Part shown: positions 7,408 through 16,139 of the stretch, in pieces
Layout: every line of letters starts with the position of its first letter
Position numbering within the stretch: position 1 is the stretch's first letter
Assembly (NCBI RefSeq): GCF_000832985.1
Contig: NZ_CP009920.1
Coordinates: 5,078,501-5,142,500 of the forward strand
Source: Priestia megaterium NBRC 15308 = ATCC 14581
Lineage (GTDB): Bacteria; Bacillota; Bacilli; Bacillales; Bacillaceae_H
Reading direction: 5' to 3'
DNA length: 64,000 bases
Position numbers and translations under genes: made by a program
The notes under the pieces: model-generated
Told to the model about the DNA's origin: nothing
The model's database searches: none
The model's input: the letters and a program-made list of their open reading frames with translations, nothing else

Positions 7408-8466
7408 ATGAAATTTGCTTTATTTAGTCTTATTCAAAACATCCCGAACCCGGTTACTGGAGAAACATTCACTGCTCAAGAAAAGTTTCAACATGTGTTA
7501 AATCAAGCAGTGCTGGCAGAAAAGTTAGGTTTTGATGCTTACGGAGTCGGCGAAAGACACGGAGCTCCTTTTTTGTCTTCTTCTCCTCCCGTTGTTTTAA
7601 GTGCAATTGCGGCTAAAACGTCACACATCCGTCTCCTTACGACCGTTACCGTTCTAAGCATTTTAGACCCTGTACGAGTAGCTGAAGATTATGCAACGCT
7701 TGATCACCTATCGGGTGGACGCCTTGAACTGATTATCGGAAAAGGCAATGACCCGCGTCATTATCCGCTTTTTGGTATTACAGAAGAAGAACAATGGGAA
7801 TCTCTTGCTGAAAGATACGCTCTTTTAAAACAGCTTTGGACAGAAGAAAATGTCACGTGGAGCGGCCGTTATCGTCCGTATTTAACTAACGTTACGACTC
7901 AGCCTCGGCCGTTTCAGACTTCTATTCCCGTTTGGCATGGAAGCGCGTCAAGCTCACTGTCTACAGAACTTGCGGCTAAATACGGAGAGCCGCTATTTTC
8001 ATCTAATTCCTTCCACCCTCAGGCTAAATATAAAGCGCTGATTGACCATTACCGCGAACGCTTCGCTTATTATGGCCATGATCCACGCAAGGCCATTGTC
8101 GGTTCGGGGGCGAGCAGCCTATATATTTCCGATACAACGGAAGAAGCGATTCGCCGCTATCGCCCGTACTATAACGCATTTAGCAATACAGAAGCAGCCA
8201 AACATAATCAATCGCCGTTCACGTCACTCGAAGACATCGTTCAACACGGTCCTGCTTTAGTAGGAAGCCCGGAGCAAATCATTGAAAAAATAATAGACTA
8301 TCACCGCGCTTATGGAAACGAAGTGCTGAGCATCAGCGTAGACGGTCTAAGCGAAGCAGAACAGCGCGAACAGCTAGAGCGCTTTGCAGATGATATTGCA
8401 CCTGTTCTTCGAAAAGAACTTCCCAGCAGCGTGTGGGAAAATAAAAAAAAGAAAACTCCTTTTTAA
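7408..8466 (+). CDS. Luciferase-like flavin-dependent monooxygenase
   Basis: A 352-residue TIM-barrel protein of the bacterial luciferase-like (LLM) class. Typical marks are AEKLGFDAYGVGERHG near residue 38, LLTTVTVLSILDPVRVAEDY near residue 80, DHLSGGRLELIIGKG near residue 102, and the C-terminal VGSPEQIIEKI. Such enzymes use reduced flavin and oxygen; many Bacillus members act on organosulfur compounds, which would fit the divergent cystine-type binding protein, but this is inference. I place the start at the ATG behind TTTTGGAGGT (7-nt spacing); an in-frame GTG at 7351 lies inside the terminator stem and is rejected. No flavin reductase is adjacent. Confidence 0.88.
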   Translation: MKFALFSLIQNIPNPVTGETFTAQEKFQHVLNQAVLAEKLGFDAYGVGERHGAPFLSSSPPVVLSAIAAKTSHIRLLTTVTVLSILDPVRVAEDYATLDHLSGGRLELIIGKGNDPRHYPLFGITEEEQWESLAERYALLKQLWTEENVTWSGRYRPYLTNVTTQPRPFQTSIPVWHGSASSSLSTELAAKYGEPLFSSNSFHPQAKYKALIDHYRERFAYYGHDPRKAIVGSGASSLYISDTTEEAIRRYRPYYNAFSNTEAAKHNQSPFTSLEDIVQHGPALVGSPEQIIEKIIDYHRAYGNEVLSISVDGLSEAEQREQLERFADDIAPVLRKELPSSVWENKKKKTPF

Positions 8467-8482
8467 CAGGAGTTTTCTTTAG
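8442..8482. terminator. Terminator of the monooxygenase gene
   Basis: GAAAACTCCT/AGGAGTTTTC stem with an A-run on the left and a short T-run on the right; the stop codon lies in the loop. A second inverted repeat, ATTAGTTTA/TAAACTAAT, follows before the convergent DUF805 gene. Confidence 0.8.
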
Positions 8483-8537
8483 CTAAAAATAATTTGTCTA
8501 TTAGTTTATTAACTTTTAAACTAATAAACTACTCTGG

Positions 8538-8894
8538 TTAAGATGCCTGCGTGTCTGTATCGTAAATATTGGCTGTTACTTCGCTTCTTTGACAAAGTAA
8601 GATGAGCAGCCAAATACCTCCGATAACTGGAACAAAGTTAATTAAATACCACCAGCCGCTTCTTCCTGTATCATGCAGTCGGCGAACAGTAACGGCAAGT
8701 GAAGGCAGAATCATTGCTGCTGCGTATAGCCATATTAAAATAGGTGCAAAGACTGTAAGTGAATCAATGAAAATAAATATAAATGGAACAAGTGCAAAGA
8801 TATAACTAAATAATGTAAACATCCAATACTCCGTACGCGTTGCTCTTCCTTGAAACGTCGCGTAATTTTTTAACGCTTTTATATACCAGTACAT
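8538..8894 (-). CDS. DUF805 membrane protein (copy 1)
   Basis: A 118-residue inner-membrane protein of the DUF805 (YhaH-like) family. Family marks are FQGRATRTEYWMF near residue 16, the RRLHDTGRSGWWYLINFVP block near residue 70 and a final hydrophobic helix. Three to four membrane segments are visible. Function is unknown in the family. It is downstream of a close paralogue at 8945 in the same direction, about 50 bp apart, and is likely cotranscribed with it. The start ATG follows GAGGG by 6 nt. Confidence 0.85.
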   Translation of the reverse strand: MYWYIKALKNYATFQGRATRTEYWMFTLFSYIFALVPFIFIFIDSLTVFAPILIWLYAAAMILPSLAVTVRRLHDTGRSGWWYLINFVPVIGGIWLLILLCQRSEVTANIYDTDTQAS

Positions 8895-8944
8895 GACAAA
8901 CCCTCTCTTTGTTTATTAAATCAAACTATCTAATCATTTAAGTC

Positions 8945-9292
8945 CTACGCAACTTTATTAGGTACATCAAAACGATTTAGCTGCGACTCACTTCTTAGAC
9001 AAAGAAGAATGAATAGACAAATACTTCCGGCAATCGGAATAATACTAATAAGCTGCCACCAGCCGCTTCTTCCTATGTCATGCAGTCGGCGTGCCGTCAC
9101 AGCAAGAGATGGAATGAAGACTGCAACAAGATAAACTATACGCAAAAACGGGGGCATATCTGTTATAAGTTCAATAGCTGAAAGCACACACCATATAATA
9201 AAATTAAATAAGACAAACATCCAATACTCTTTACGCGTCGCTCTCCCTTGAAACACTGCATAATTTTTCAGTACATGTAAATACCATTTCAT
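8945..9292 (-). CDS. DUF805 membrane protein (copy 2, tandem paralogue)
   Basis: A 115-residue paralogue of the gene at 8538, sharing the KNYAVFQGRATRKEYWMF start and the RRLHDIGRSGWWQLISIIP block. The middle helices have diverged, so the duplication is not recent. The ATG at 9292 has AGGAGG 7 nt upstream; an ORF opening 13 codons earlier crosses this site and is rejected. The family function is unknown. Confidence 0.83.
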   Translation of the reverse strand: MKWYLHVLKNYAVFQGRATRKEYWMFVLFNFIIWCVLSAIELITDMPPFLRIVYLVAVFIPSLAVTARRLHDIGRSGWWQLISIIPIAGSICLFILLCLRSESQLNRFDVPNKVA

Positions 9293-9519
9293 ACAAAAAC
9301 CTCCTTTTTTAAAACATTTTTTGTAAGACAAGCTTACTAGCAGTAATTACCTTAGCATACAAAAAATTATTTTCATATCCTATTTTTTAAAAAAATTCCA
9401 ATTGATAATATAGATATAGGAAAGGGATGGATAATAATTAGTAATAAATACCCAATAAATTCAGATCAAAAACCATTTAATCACTATAATTACTTTTAAT
9501 TAATAAAATGTTTTTTTAT

Positions 9520-9553
9520 AACAAAAAATCTGCCGTATTAATAAACACGGCAG
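9520..9553 (-). terminator. Terminator of the DUF4275 gene
   Basis: CTGCCGT/ACGGCAG stem with a T-run on the minus-strand side. The stretch 9293-9519 upstream is AT-rich and shows no gene. Confidence 0.75.
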
Positions 9554-9566
9554 GCTCTATCTTTAC

Positions 9567-9989
9567 TTATGTTCGGTAAAAGTAAGGCCCACATGAGCTT
9601 TCATGCGTAATCACATAAGTCCACGTAAAATCTTTATCAACCACATATAAATCTTCTAAATACATGTTTGTATTTTCACTTAAATCAGCGCTTGTTAGAT
9701 GCTCACATTTAGATAGCTGCAGCACTCGTTCATCATGCTCAAACAATAAATAACAGTCGTTCTTTATTTGCTGTTCGAACGCTTGAATCGCTTGTTCTCC
9801 TTGTAAACAAGGGAGCTTTTCATAGCTAAATGCATGCCACAAAAATTCATCCATATAAATTTTCTTTTTTTGCAATGCGCTTAAAGCACTTGCAAATTCA
9901 TTTTCCCATCGCTTTCGAAAGAATTCACCTTGATTCGATAACTTTTTAACAAACATTCCTTTTTTCTTTAACGCATCTTTCATTTTCAC
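9567..9989 (-). CDS. DUF4275 family protein
   Basis: A 140-residue soluble protein. The central LWHAFSYEKLPCLQGEQAIQ followed by CYLLFEHDERVLQL is the pattern I associate with Bacillus DUF4275. It has no signal peptide or membrane segment. Function is unknown. A GTG start sits 9 nt after AAGGATGG; an ATG two codons later is the alternative. It is a single gene ended by a terminator at 9520. Confidence 0.68.
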   Translation of the reverse strand: MKMKDALKKKGMFVKKLSNQGEFFRKRWENEFASALSALQKKKIYMDEFLWHAFSYEKLPCLQGEQAIQAFEQQIKNDCYLLFEHDERVLQLSKCEHLTSADLSENTNMYLEDLYVVDKDFTWTYVITHESSCGPYFYRT

Positions 9990-10067
9990 TGTGCTTTTCC
10001 ATCCTTTATCCTGTATTCATTTCTTTTTATCGGCTTCTTAGCTTATTTGTCCACTAGTACCCTTGCG

Positions 10068-11297
10068 TTAAATTCTTTGCTTTTTGACCAAATTCACTTT
10101 ATAAAACGTAGGCTTTAACGTGCACAAAAACAATACAATTGTACTTAAAAGCATGATCAGGCTTCCACCAATTACAGCTCCTTGAATCGAAAAGATGGGC
10201 GCAGCCATGCCGCATAAAAAAGTCATGATAATGATCAGGAGTGACTCAAGCAGTCCATATATGCTTCCTACTCGACCCATTATGTCAACGGGAATACTGT
10301 TTTGATAAAAGGTTTGAAAACCAGCACTTGCAAAAGCTAACGCAAAGGATAAGCTAAAAAATCCTGCTCCGATAGTTTGAAAAGAAGAGGAACACGCATA
10401 CAGCAAATAGCCAAGCGACACTCCTACACTGCCGGCACCTATGAGAAAGTTGGTCGACAGCTTCTTAGCAAACAGTGTGTTCACAACTGCGCCAATCATA
10501 ATGCCAGCGCCTGCTATGGTTAATAAAAATCCGTATTCGCTTTCGGACAAATGAATGACTTTTGTTGCAAATGAAACTTCAAGAGAATCAATTGCCGTAG
10601 CCATGACCATTAAGAAACTGAATAATACATAAATGGTGATAATGTATCTGTTGGCTCTACTGAAACGAAACACCGCTTTCCAATCTTCTCGAATGGTGTT
10701 TACAGACAGCTTATTTTCTTTAACTTCTGTTTTTGTATCCAGGTTCGGCATAAACAAAGTAACCACTCCTGAGGATACCAGCGCTGCAGCAGTAGCATAA
10801 ATGGCAAACACAGGGGTTCCAATCATAAATAGCGTACCTGCTGCGGCTGGCCCAATAAGAAAACTGCCTGAATCAATCAAACTGCGCAGCGAATTAAATC
10901 TTTTTCGTTTTTCACGTGGAATAAGCTTTGTGATATAAACCATCGATGCCGGCCGAAACATTGAACTTGCCATACTGATGATAAATACCAGCATATAAAT
11001 GATCAGTATGGATGAGAAAAACGGAAAGCAAGCAATAATCCCCGCGCGCATCCAATCTAAAAACATCATAAGCTTCCGTTTGTTTATGCGGTCAATTAAG
11101 CTTCCAGACCATATACTTGTACATAGTGCAGCAAGCGGCTTTATCATGTATAGCCCTGAAACCGCAAGCGGCGAATTCGTCATATCAAGCATCATGACAT
11201 TTAAAGCAATTAAATAAATCCAGTCGCCGATATTGCTAATGCCAATTCCAAACAGCAATAAACACGGGTATTTCCAAGACAACAGCTTATTTTTCAT
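10068..11297 (-). CDS. MFS transporter under T-box control
   Basis: A 409-residue, twelve-helix major facilitator with the loop 2-3 signature SGSLIDRINKRKLMMFLDWM near residue 64, typical of the macrolide-efflux-like MFS group. The substrate is not evident from the protein. The T-box leader directly upstream means expression should rise when one tRNA is uncharged, so an amino-acid-related substrate (uptake, or export of an analogue) is a reasonable inference. ATG follows GGAGG by 10 nt. No other gene shares the transcript. Confidence 0.88.
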   Translation of the reverse strand: MKNKLLSWKYPCLLLFGIGISNIGDWIYLIALNVMMLDMTNSPLAVSGLYMIKPLAALCTSIWSGSLIDRINKRKLMMFLDWMRAGIIACFPFFSSILIIYMLVFIISMASSMFRPASMVYITKLIPREKRKRFNSLRSLIDSGSFLIGPAAAGTLFMIGTPVFAIYATAAALVSSGVVTLFMPNLDTKTEVKENKLSVNTIREDWKAVFRFSRANRYIITIYVLFSFLMVMATAIDSLEVSFATKVIHLSESEYGFLLTIAGAGIMIGAVVNTLFAKKLSTNFLIGAGSVGVSLGYLLYACSSSFQTIGAGFFSLSFALAFASAGFQTFYQNSIPVDIMGRVGSIYGLLESLLIIIMTFLCGMAAPIFSIQGAVIGGSLIMLLSTIVLFLCTLKPTFYKVNLVKKQRI

Positions 11298-11336
11298 AAA
11301 AGAAAGGCCTCCGCTTCACTATTGATTTCGATCAAT

Positions 11337-11612
11337 AAAAAAATCCCACCCCCAAGACATTTGTCTTAGGGGCGAGATTATGAATCGCGGTGCCACCCTA
11401 GTTTGTTCATATGTCGCCATATAAACCTTATCGAGTACGGCTTTCGCTTATACTCTAGCTTTGTAACGGAAGCAGCCGTCGCACTATCACGTTAGATCCA
11501 ATGCGCTGCTCAGAGGCTTGCTTCAACAGCGTTTCTCTTGCTCCTTTTCAGCTTCCGGAGCTCTCTGCTAAGAATACGCGCTGTCTACTTTTCTCTTCAC
11601 GGCATTTAATTT
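11337..11612 (-). promoter_or_regulatory. T-box leader (tRNA-sensing riboswitch) with terminator
   Basis: On the minus strand the leader has the T-box sequence AGGGTGGCACCGCG (11386-11399), then a terminator stem (11344-11378) followed by a run of T. Upstream lies stem I with an AGAGAG segment, a GCTGAAAA apical loop and a GA-rich lower part. In my hand fold, ACAGCG pairs with CGCTGT and the specifier loop reads TGAAGCAAG. By alignment with known leaders the specifier would be CAA (Gln), with GCA (Ala) as the alternative. The bulge TGGC expects a tRNA with discriminator G, which fits tRNA-Gln and not tRNA-Ala. The T-box call is firm; the amino acid is tentative. Confidence 0.9.
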
Positions 11613-11617
11613 CTAAC

Positions 11618-11647
11618 ATCTTACCATTATTATCTATTTTTTGTAAA
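11618..11647 (-). promoter_or_regulatory. Likely promoter of the T-box transcript
   Basis: On the minus strand TTTACA and TAAGAT are separated by 18 nt, just upstream of the folded leader. Confidence 0.5.
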
Positions 11648-11650
11648 TAC

Positions 11651-12265
11651 TTATTTTAAAATCATTTTTTGCGGCTGAGAAAAGAATAGTCGATACCCTA
11701 GATATACAAAATAAATGATGGAAGCTACCAGCACGATTCCCCACATATTGTACATATCCTTATTTCCCCATACGCCTGTTAGTGAAAACAGCGCTGGAAT
11801 CGTTAACGTCACCCACGACTGGACAATCGCTACTTTCCCCACATATGCAGATACATCTTTTTTGCTCGTATTAAGCACATAAAATAAAAACCATAAAAAC
11901 GACCAAAGAATCCATGTAATAGCGTTAATTACGTCATGATAATGAACAAGAGAAACGGTCACGTACACTAAAGCGATAATCGATACCCAAAGAGAGTAAT
12001 AGCCAAGTCCTGTTCCCTGCATTCCTTTTAATACCGTCACCCCTACATACAAATACGTAAGGCCAAATAAAAAAATCGCCGTTCTTTCATACAAAATCCA
12101 GTTGCTTTGATCTGACGTAATAATTAAATAAAACGGAACAATAACTTGAAAAGCTCCAACAAATAAGTTAAATACGCCTACGTTTTTTTCATCTGCTTTT
12201 CCAAGCAGCATCAGTCCGTTTAAAAATAAAGCTGCACCTGACAGCAACAGTCCAATTTGATCCAT
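11651..12265 (-). CDS. AmiS/UreI family urea/amide channel
   Basis: A 204-residue protein with six to seven membrane helices. The N-terminal GLLLSGAALFLNGLMLLGKA and VGVFNLFVGAFQ motifs define the AmiS/UreI family, whose members conduct urea or short amides. No urease or amidase gene is near, so the gene is isolated. There is no Shine-Dalgarno at normal distance: AGAGGAGG is 33 nt upstream of the ATG, with a perfect hairpin in between (see 12274-12306). The family N-terminus begins exactly at this ATG, so the start is secure. Confidence 0.85.
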   Translation of the reverse strand: MDQIGLLLSGAALFLNGLMLLGKADEKNVGVFNLFVGAFQVIVPFYLIITSDQSNWILYERTAIFLFGLTYLYVGVTVLKGMQGTGLGYYSLWVSIIALVYVTVSLVHYHDVINAITWILWSFLWFLFYVLNTSKKDVSAYVGKVAIVQSWVTLTIPALFSLTGVWGNKDMYNMWGIVLVASIIYFVYLGYRLFFSQPQKMILK

Positions 12266-12273
12266 TTTTCAGT

Positions 12274-12306
12274 AAGAAAAGCCCCTAGCTTTTCTTGTCC
12301 TCCTCT
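12274..12306 (-). promoter_or_regulatory. Hairpin bridging the Shine-Dalgarno and start codon of the UreI-type gene
   Basis: On the minus strand AGAGGAGG (12299-12306) is followed after 2 nt by a perfect 9-bp hairpin (12274-12282 with 12288-12296, 5-nt loop) and then 8 nt before ATG. If the hairpin forms, the effective spacing is about 10 nt. Confidence 0.55.
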
Positions 12307-12352
12307 GCGTCTATGTTTTTCTTTAGGATGTACGGAGTTGTGGTTTACATGT

Positions 12353-12398
12353 AAAAAAGAAAAAGCAATTCCTTTTAAAAAGGAAACTGCTTTTCTTT
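12353..12398 (-). terminator. Terminator of the pdp-deoC-cdd-nupC operon
   Basis: A long stem pairs AAAAGCAATTCCTTT with AAAGGAAACTGCTTTT and ends in a T-run on the minus strand. Confidence 0.8.
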
Positions 12399-12413
12399 CT
12401 GTTTCTATTACAC

Positions 12414-13595
12414 TTATAAAATAAAGCTGACAACAATTGCTGACAGTACGCTTACAAGCGTAGCTCCGTACAGTAAACGAAGACCAAAGCGCGCTACTGT
12501 ATTTCCTTGCTTTTCGCTTAAGCCTTTAACAGCTCCTGACACGATTCCAATTGATGAGAAGTTAGCAAATGATACTAAGAATACAGATACAATTCCAAGC
12601 GTTTTAGCACTGAATGTTGAAGCCATATCCGACAGGCTCATCATTGCCACAAATTCATTTGTTACAAGTTTTGTTGCCATAATTCCACCCGCTGCCACAA
12701 CTTCTGAAGCAGGAACACCCATGATGAATGCAAACGGTGCAAACACATAGCCAAGCAGATGCTGGAACGATAGACCAAATAACATTTCAAACACGTTATC
12801 AATCGCAGCCATCAGCGCAACGAAACCAATTAGCATCGCACCTACGATAATCGCTACTTTAAATCCATCCATAATGTATTCGCCAAGCATTTCGAAGAAC
12901 GTTTGTTTATGACCAGTTTGTACTTCTAAAATATCTTCTTGATCCGTTACTGTGTAAGGGTTAATAATAGAAGAAATAATAAATCCGCCAAATAAGTTAA
13001 TAACGATCGCTGTTACTACATATTTTGGTTCAATCATTGTCATATAAGCACCGACAATAGACATTGAAACCGTCGACATAGCTGATGCACAAAGCGTATA
13101 TAAACGATTTGGCGGCAGTTTGTCTAGTTGCTTTTTAACGGTAATAAATACTTCTGACTGACCTACAATAGCAGAAGCTACTGCGTTATAAGACTCTAAT
13201 TTTCCCATTCCGTTAATCTTGCTGAGAACTAAGCCAATCCATTTCATAATGAACGGAAGGATTTTAAAGTGCTGTAAAATCCCAATCAAGACAGAGATAA
13301 AAACGATAGGAAGCAGCACGTTTAAGAAAAACGGCATTGATCCTTTATTCGCAATGCCTCCAAATACGAACTCTACTCCTTGGTTTGCGTATGAAAGCAG
13401 CTTTCCAAAAACGCTGGCAATCGCATTGATAATAATCAAACCAAACTTTGTATTAAGAAGCAAAGCTGATAAAAGAACTTGAATCACAACCATAATAACG
13501 ATTGGTTTATATTTGATTTCTTTACGGTTATTACTTGCAAGATACGCTAATCCAAAGACAACGAGTAACCCTAAGATGCCAATTAAATATTTCAT
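12414..13595 (-). CDS. nupC: Nucleoside:cation symporter NupC
   Basis: A 393-residue concentrative nucleoside transporter. Marks include GQSEVFITVKKQLDKLPPNR near residue 145, the CASAMSTVSMSIVGAYM stretch, GVPASEVVAAGGIMATKLVT and the C-terminal FANFSSIGIVSGAVKGL. It imports pyrimidine (and some purine) nucleosides with protons or sodium. It is the last gene of the deo operon, 19 nt after cdd. The ATG at 13595 follows GGAGG by 5 nt; a GTG four codons earlier overlaps that site. Confidence 0.95.
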   Translation of the reverse strand: MKYLIGILGLLVVFGLAYLASNNRKEIKYKPIVIMVVIQVLLSALLLNTKFGLIIINAIASVFGKLLSYANQGVEFVFGGIANKGSMPFFLNVLLPIVFISVLIGILQHFKILPFIMKWIGLVLSKINGMGKLESYNAVASAIVGQSEVFITVKKQLDKLPPNRLYTLCASAMSTVSMSIVGAYMTMIEPKYVVTAIVINLFGGFIISSIINPYTVTDQEDILEVQTGHKQTFFEMLGEYIMDGFKVAIIVGAMLIGFVALMAAIDNVFEMLFGLSFQHLLGYVFAPFAFIMGVPASEVVAAGGIMATKLVTNEFVAMMSLSDMASTFSAKTLGIVSVFLVSFANFSSIGIVSGAVKGLSEKQGNTVARFGLRLLYGATLVSVLSAIVVSFIL

Positions 13596-13614
13596 AGTAT
13601 CCTCCACTGCTTAC

Positions 13615-14013
13615 TTATTTTTGTAAGTCTTTTGATGAAAAATAGCCCGGTAAGATTTCGTTGATGTTGGTAATCACAAAATCTCCTTTTAGGTTTGCTA
13701 AGATAATTTGTGTGTGATCATCACAGAACTCAGCTAATACTTGTCTGCATGCGCCGCAAGGAGAAATTGGGCCGTCCGTATCTCCTACAACTGCAATAGC
13801 TGAAAACTGCTTGTCCCCTTCTGAAACAGCTTTAAAAATAGCCGTTCGCTCAGCGCAGTTCGTCAATCCATAGGAAGCGTTTTCAATATTGCATCCACGA
13901 TAAATCTTCCCATCGGTTGTTAAAAGAGCTGCACCAACATGGAAGTGAGAATATGGTACATGTGCTTGTTTGCTTGCTGCGATTGCTTCATCTATTAATT
14001 GTTTTGGCTCCAC
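13615..14013 (-). CDS. cdd: Cytidine deaminase
   Basis: A 132-residue zinc enzyme converting (deoxy)cytidine to (deoxy)uridine. Zinc ligands are the cysteines in TNCAERTA and PCGACRQ, and the catalytic glutamate is in CAER. The start is probably the GTG at 14013 (MEPKQLIDEAI), which is 9 nt after AAGG and aligns with the N-terminus of B. subtilis Cdd; the two ATG codons three and four positions earlier touch the ribosome site. In B. subtilis cdd is elsewhere, so its place between deoC and nupC is a variation. It feeds deaminated nucleosides to Pdp. Confidence 0.93.
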   Translation of the reverse strand: MEPKQLIDEAIAASKQAHVPYSHFHVGAALLTTDGKIYRGCNIENASYGLTNCAERTAIFKAVSEGDKQFSAIAVVGDTDGPISPCGACRQVLAEFCDDHTQIILANLKGDFVITNINEILPGYFSSKDLQK

Positions 14014-14036
14014 CGTCATCATCCTTTGCTTAGTTT

Positions 14037-14066
14037 ACAGCAGGTTAGTTAGTACTAACCTGCTGT
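14037..14066 (-). repeat. Perfect hairpin between deoC and cdd
   Basis: A 12-bp stem (ACAGCAGGTTAG/CTAACCTGCTGT) with a 6-nt loop and no T-run on the minus strand. It is more likely an mRNA processing or stability element than a terminator. Confidence 0.6.
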
Positions 14067-14072
14067 CATTTA

Positions 14073-14747
14073 TTAATAATCAGAGTTGCTTAATTGACCT
14101 TTTGCAATTGATACGCCAGAGCTTGCACCAATACGTGTTGCACCTGCTTCAATCATTGCTTTTGCATCTTCTAAGCCTCGAACGCCGCCAGAAGCTTTTA
14201 CACCTACATCTGGTCCAACCGTTTTTCTCATAAGCGCTACGTCTTCTACCGTTGCGCCTCCTGTAGAGAAGCCTGTTGACGTTTTAACAAAATCAGCTCC
14301 AGCTTTTACAGCTAGCTCAGAAACTTTCGCTTTTTCTTCGTCTGTTAAAAGAGCTGTTTCAATAATTACTTTTACTAGCGCTTTGCCTTTTGCAGCATCT
14401 ACTACTGCTTGAATGTCGCTTTGCACTAAGTCATAGTTTTTATCTTTTAACGCGCCGATGTTGATTACCATATCTACTTCATCTGCACCGTTTTCGATTG
14501 CGTTTGTTGTTTCGAATGCTTTTACTGCTGAAGTAGTAGCTCCAAGAGGGAAGCCGATTACCGTACATACTTTCACTTTTGGAGCATCTTTTAATAACTC
14601 GGCTGCTTTTTTTACCCACGTTGGATTTACACAAACCGAAGCGAATGAATATTCTTTTGCTTCTTGTGCTAAAACCGTGATTTGCTCTTCTGTTGCATCT
14701 GCTTTTAATAATGTATGATCAATAATACCCGTAATGTTTTGACTCAT
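14073..14747 (-). CDS. deoC: Deoxyribose-phosphate aldolase
   Basis: A 224-residue class I aldolase that splits 2-deoxyribose 5-phosphate into glyceraldehyde 3-phosphate and acetaldehyde. The Schiff-base lysine is K155 in [12 protein letters not shown], the proton-relay residues are D92 in ADEVDMVIN and K184 in GVKASGGVR. Length matches the family. It follows pdp by 21 nt and precedes cdd, so deoxyribose phosphate released from deoxynucleosides is degraded by the same operon. Confidence 0.96.
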   Translation of the reverse strand: MSQNITGIIDHTLLKADATEEQITVLAQEAKEYSFASVCVNPTWVKKAAELLKDAPKVKVCTVIGFPLGATTSAVKAFETTNAIENGADEVDMVINIGALKDKNYDLVQSDIQAVVDAAKGKALVKVIIETALLTDEEKAKVSELAVKAGADFVKTSTGFSTGGATVEDVALMRKTVGPDVGVKASGGVRGLEDAKAMIEAGATRIGASSGVSIAKGQLSNSDY

Positions 14748-14768
14748 TTTGTACTTCCTCTCTGTCTC

Positions 14769-16070
14769 TTAATGAATTTCTTTATAAATTAACGTTGGAG
14801 CTTCCACTTTTTCAGCGACCGTGCTGTAAGAATCATAAACGATATCCATTACTTCCTGTACATCTTCACTGTTGCTGTGGATTGTAACAAGAGAGTCACC
14901 TTTTTTCACTTGGTCACCAACTTTTTTATTTAGCATGATACCAACTGCTAAGTCGATTTCAGATTCTTTTGTTGCACGTCCTGCACCTAGCTTCATTGCT
15001 GCTACGCCGATTTTTTCTGCAACGATTTCTGAAATATAGCCATCTTCTTTTGCTGGCACTTCAATTTTGTGCGCTGCATCCGGTAATTTAGAAGGATCGT
15101 CTGCAACAGAAGCATCTCCGCCTTGTGCGCTTAAGAACGTTTTGAACGATTCTAATGCTTTTCCATTTTTAATTACTTCTTGAAGCATTGCACGCGCTTC
15201 ATCTAAGCTGCTTGCTTTTTCAGCAAGTACAACCATGTGACTTCCTAATGTTAAGCAAAGCTCTGTTAAATCTTCAGGGCCTTCGCCTTTTAACGTGTCG
15301 ATAGCTTCTTTCACTTCAAGCGCATTACCAACCGCAAATCCTAGAGGCTGGCTCATATCTGAAATGATTGCTTTTGTGTTTCGGCCTACGCCTTTTCCGA
15401 TTTCAACCATTGCTTTTGCTAATTCTTCAGCGTCTTCAAGCTTTTTCATAAATGCGCCGTTCCCCGTTTTTACATCCAGGCAAATGGCATCTGCTCCAGC
15501 TGCAATTTTCTTACTCATAATTGAGCTTGCAATTAACGGAATCGAATCAACCGTTGCTGTTACATCACGAAGCGCATAAAGTTTTTTATCCGCCGGCGTT
15601 AAGTCTCCGCTTTGACCGATAACGGCAATTTTATTTGTATTTACTAAACGAATGAATTCTTCGTTTGTAATTTCAACGTGGAAGCCAGGCACTGCTTCAA
15701 GTTTGTCAATCGTACCGCCAGTGTGTCCTAAGCCGCGGCCAGACATTTTGGCAACCGGTACATCAACCGCAGCTACTAAAGGTCCTAATACAAGTGTTGT
15801 TGTATCACCTACGCCGCCTGTGCTGTGTTTGTCTACTTTAATACCTTCAATTTTTGATAAGTCGATTTGATCGCCAGATTCAACCATTGCTTGCGTTAAA
15901 TTTACGCGTTCTTCCTGCGTCATTCCTTGAAAGTAAATCGCCATCGCAAATGCCGATAGCTGATAATCAGGTAAATCCCCTTTTGTATAACCTTCGATAA
16001 TAAAATCGATTTCAGCTTTATTTAATTCATATCCATTACGTTTTTTTTCAATTAAGTCAACCATTCTCAT
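14769..16070 (-). CDS. pdp: Pyrimidine-nucleoside phosphorylase
   Basis: A 433-residue phosphorylase that cleaves uridine, deoxyuridine and thymidine with phosphate. Visible family marks are [20 protein letters not shown] near residue 80 (phosphate site), [19 protein letters not shown], and the C-terminal domain with [15 protein letters not shown]. The start MRMVDLI aligns with the B. subtilis enzyme. It is the first gene of the operon, behind a promoter overlapped by a large inverted repeat. Confidence 0.96.
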   Translation of the reverse strand: MRMVDLIEKKRNGYELNKAEIDFIIEGYTKGDLPDYQLSAFAMAIYFQGMTQEERVNLTQAMVESGDQIDLSKIEGIKVDKHSTGGVGDTTTLVLGPLVAAVDVPVAKMSGRGLGHTGGTIDKLEAVPGFHVEITNEEFIRLVNTNKIAVIGQSGDLTPADKKLYALRDVTATVDSIPLIASSIMSKKIAAGADAICLDVKTGNGAFMKKLEDAEELAKAMVEIGKGVGRNTKAIISDMSQPLGFAVGNALEVKEAIDTLKGEGPEDLTELCLTLGSHMVVLAEKASSLDEARAMLQEVIKNGKALESFKTFLSAQGGDASVADDPSKLPDAAHKIEVPAKEDGYISEIVAEKIGVAAMKLGAGRATKESEIDLAVGIMLNKKVGDQVKKGDSLVTIHSNSEDVQEVMDIVYDSYSTVAEKVEAPTLIYKEIH

Positions 16071-16110
16071 GACGTTTTCCCCCTAAAAGTATCTGCATAT
16101 TGTGCATCCA

Positions 16111-16124
16111 CTAAAACGTTTTCA
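16111..16124 (-). promoter_or_regulatory. cre-like site (CcpA) in the deo leader
   Basis: TGAAAACGTTTTAG on the minus strand fits the cre consensus TGWAANCGNTNWCA except for its last bases. It lies downstream of the predicted start point, a position suited to roadblock repression by glucose. Confidence 0.6.
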
Positions 16125-16139
16125 ACAACTTACACCCTT

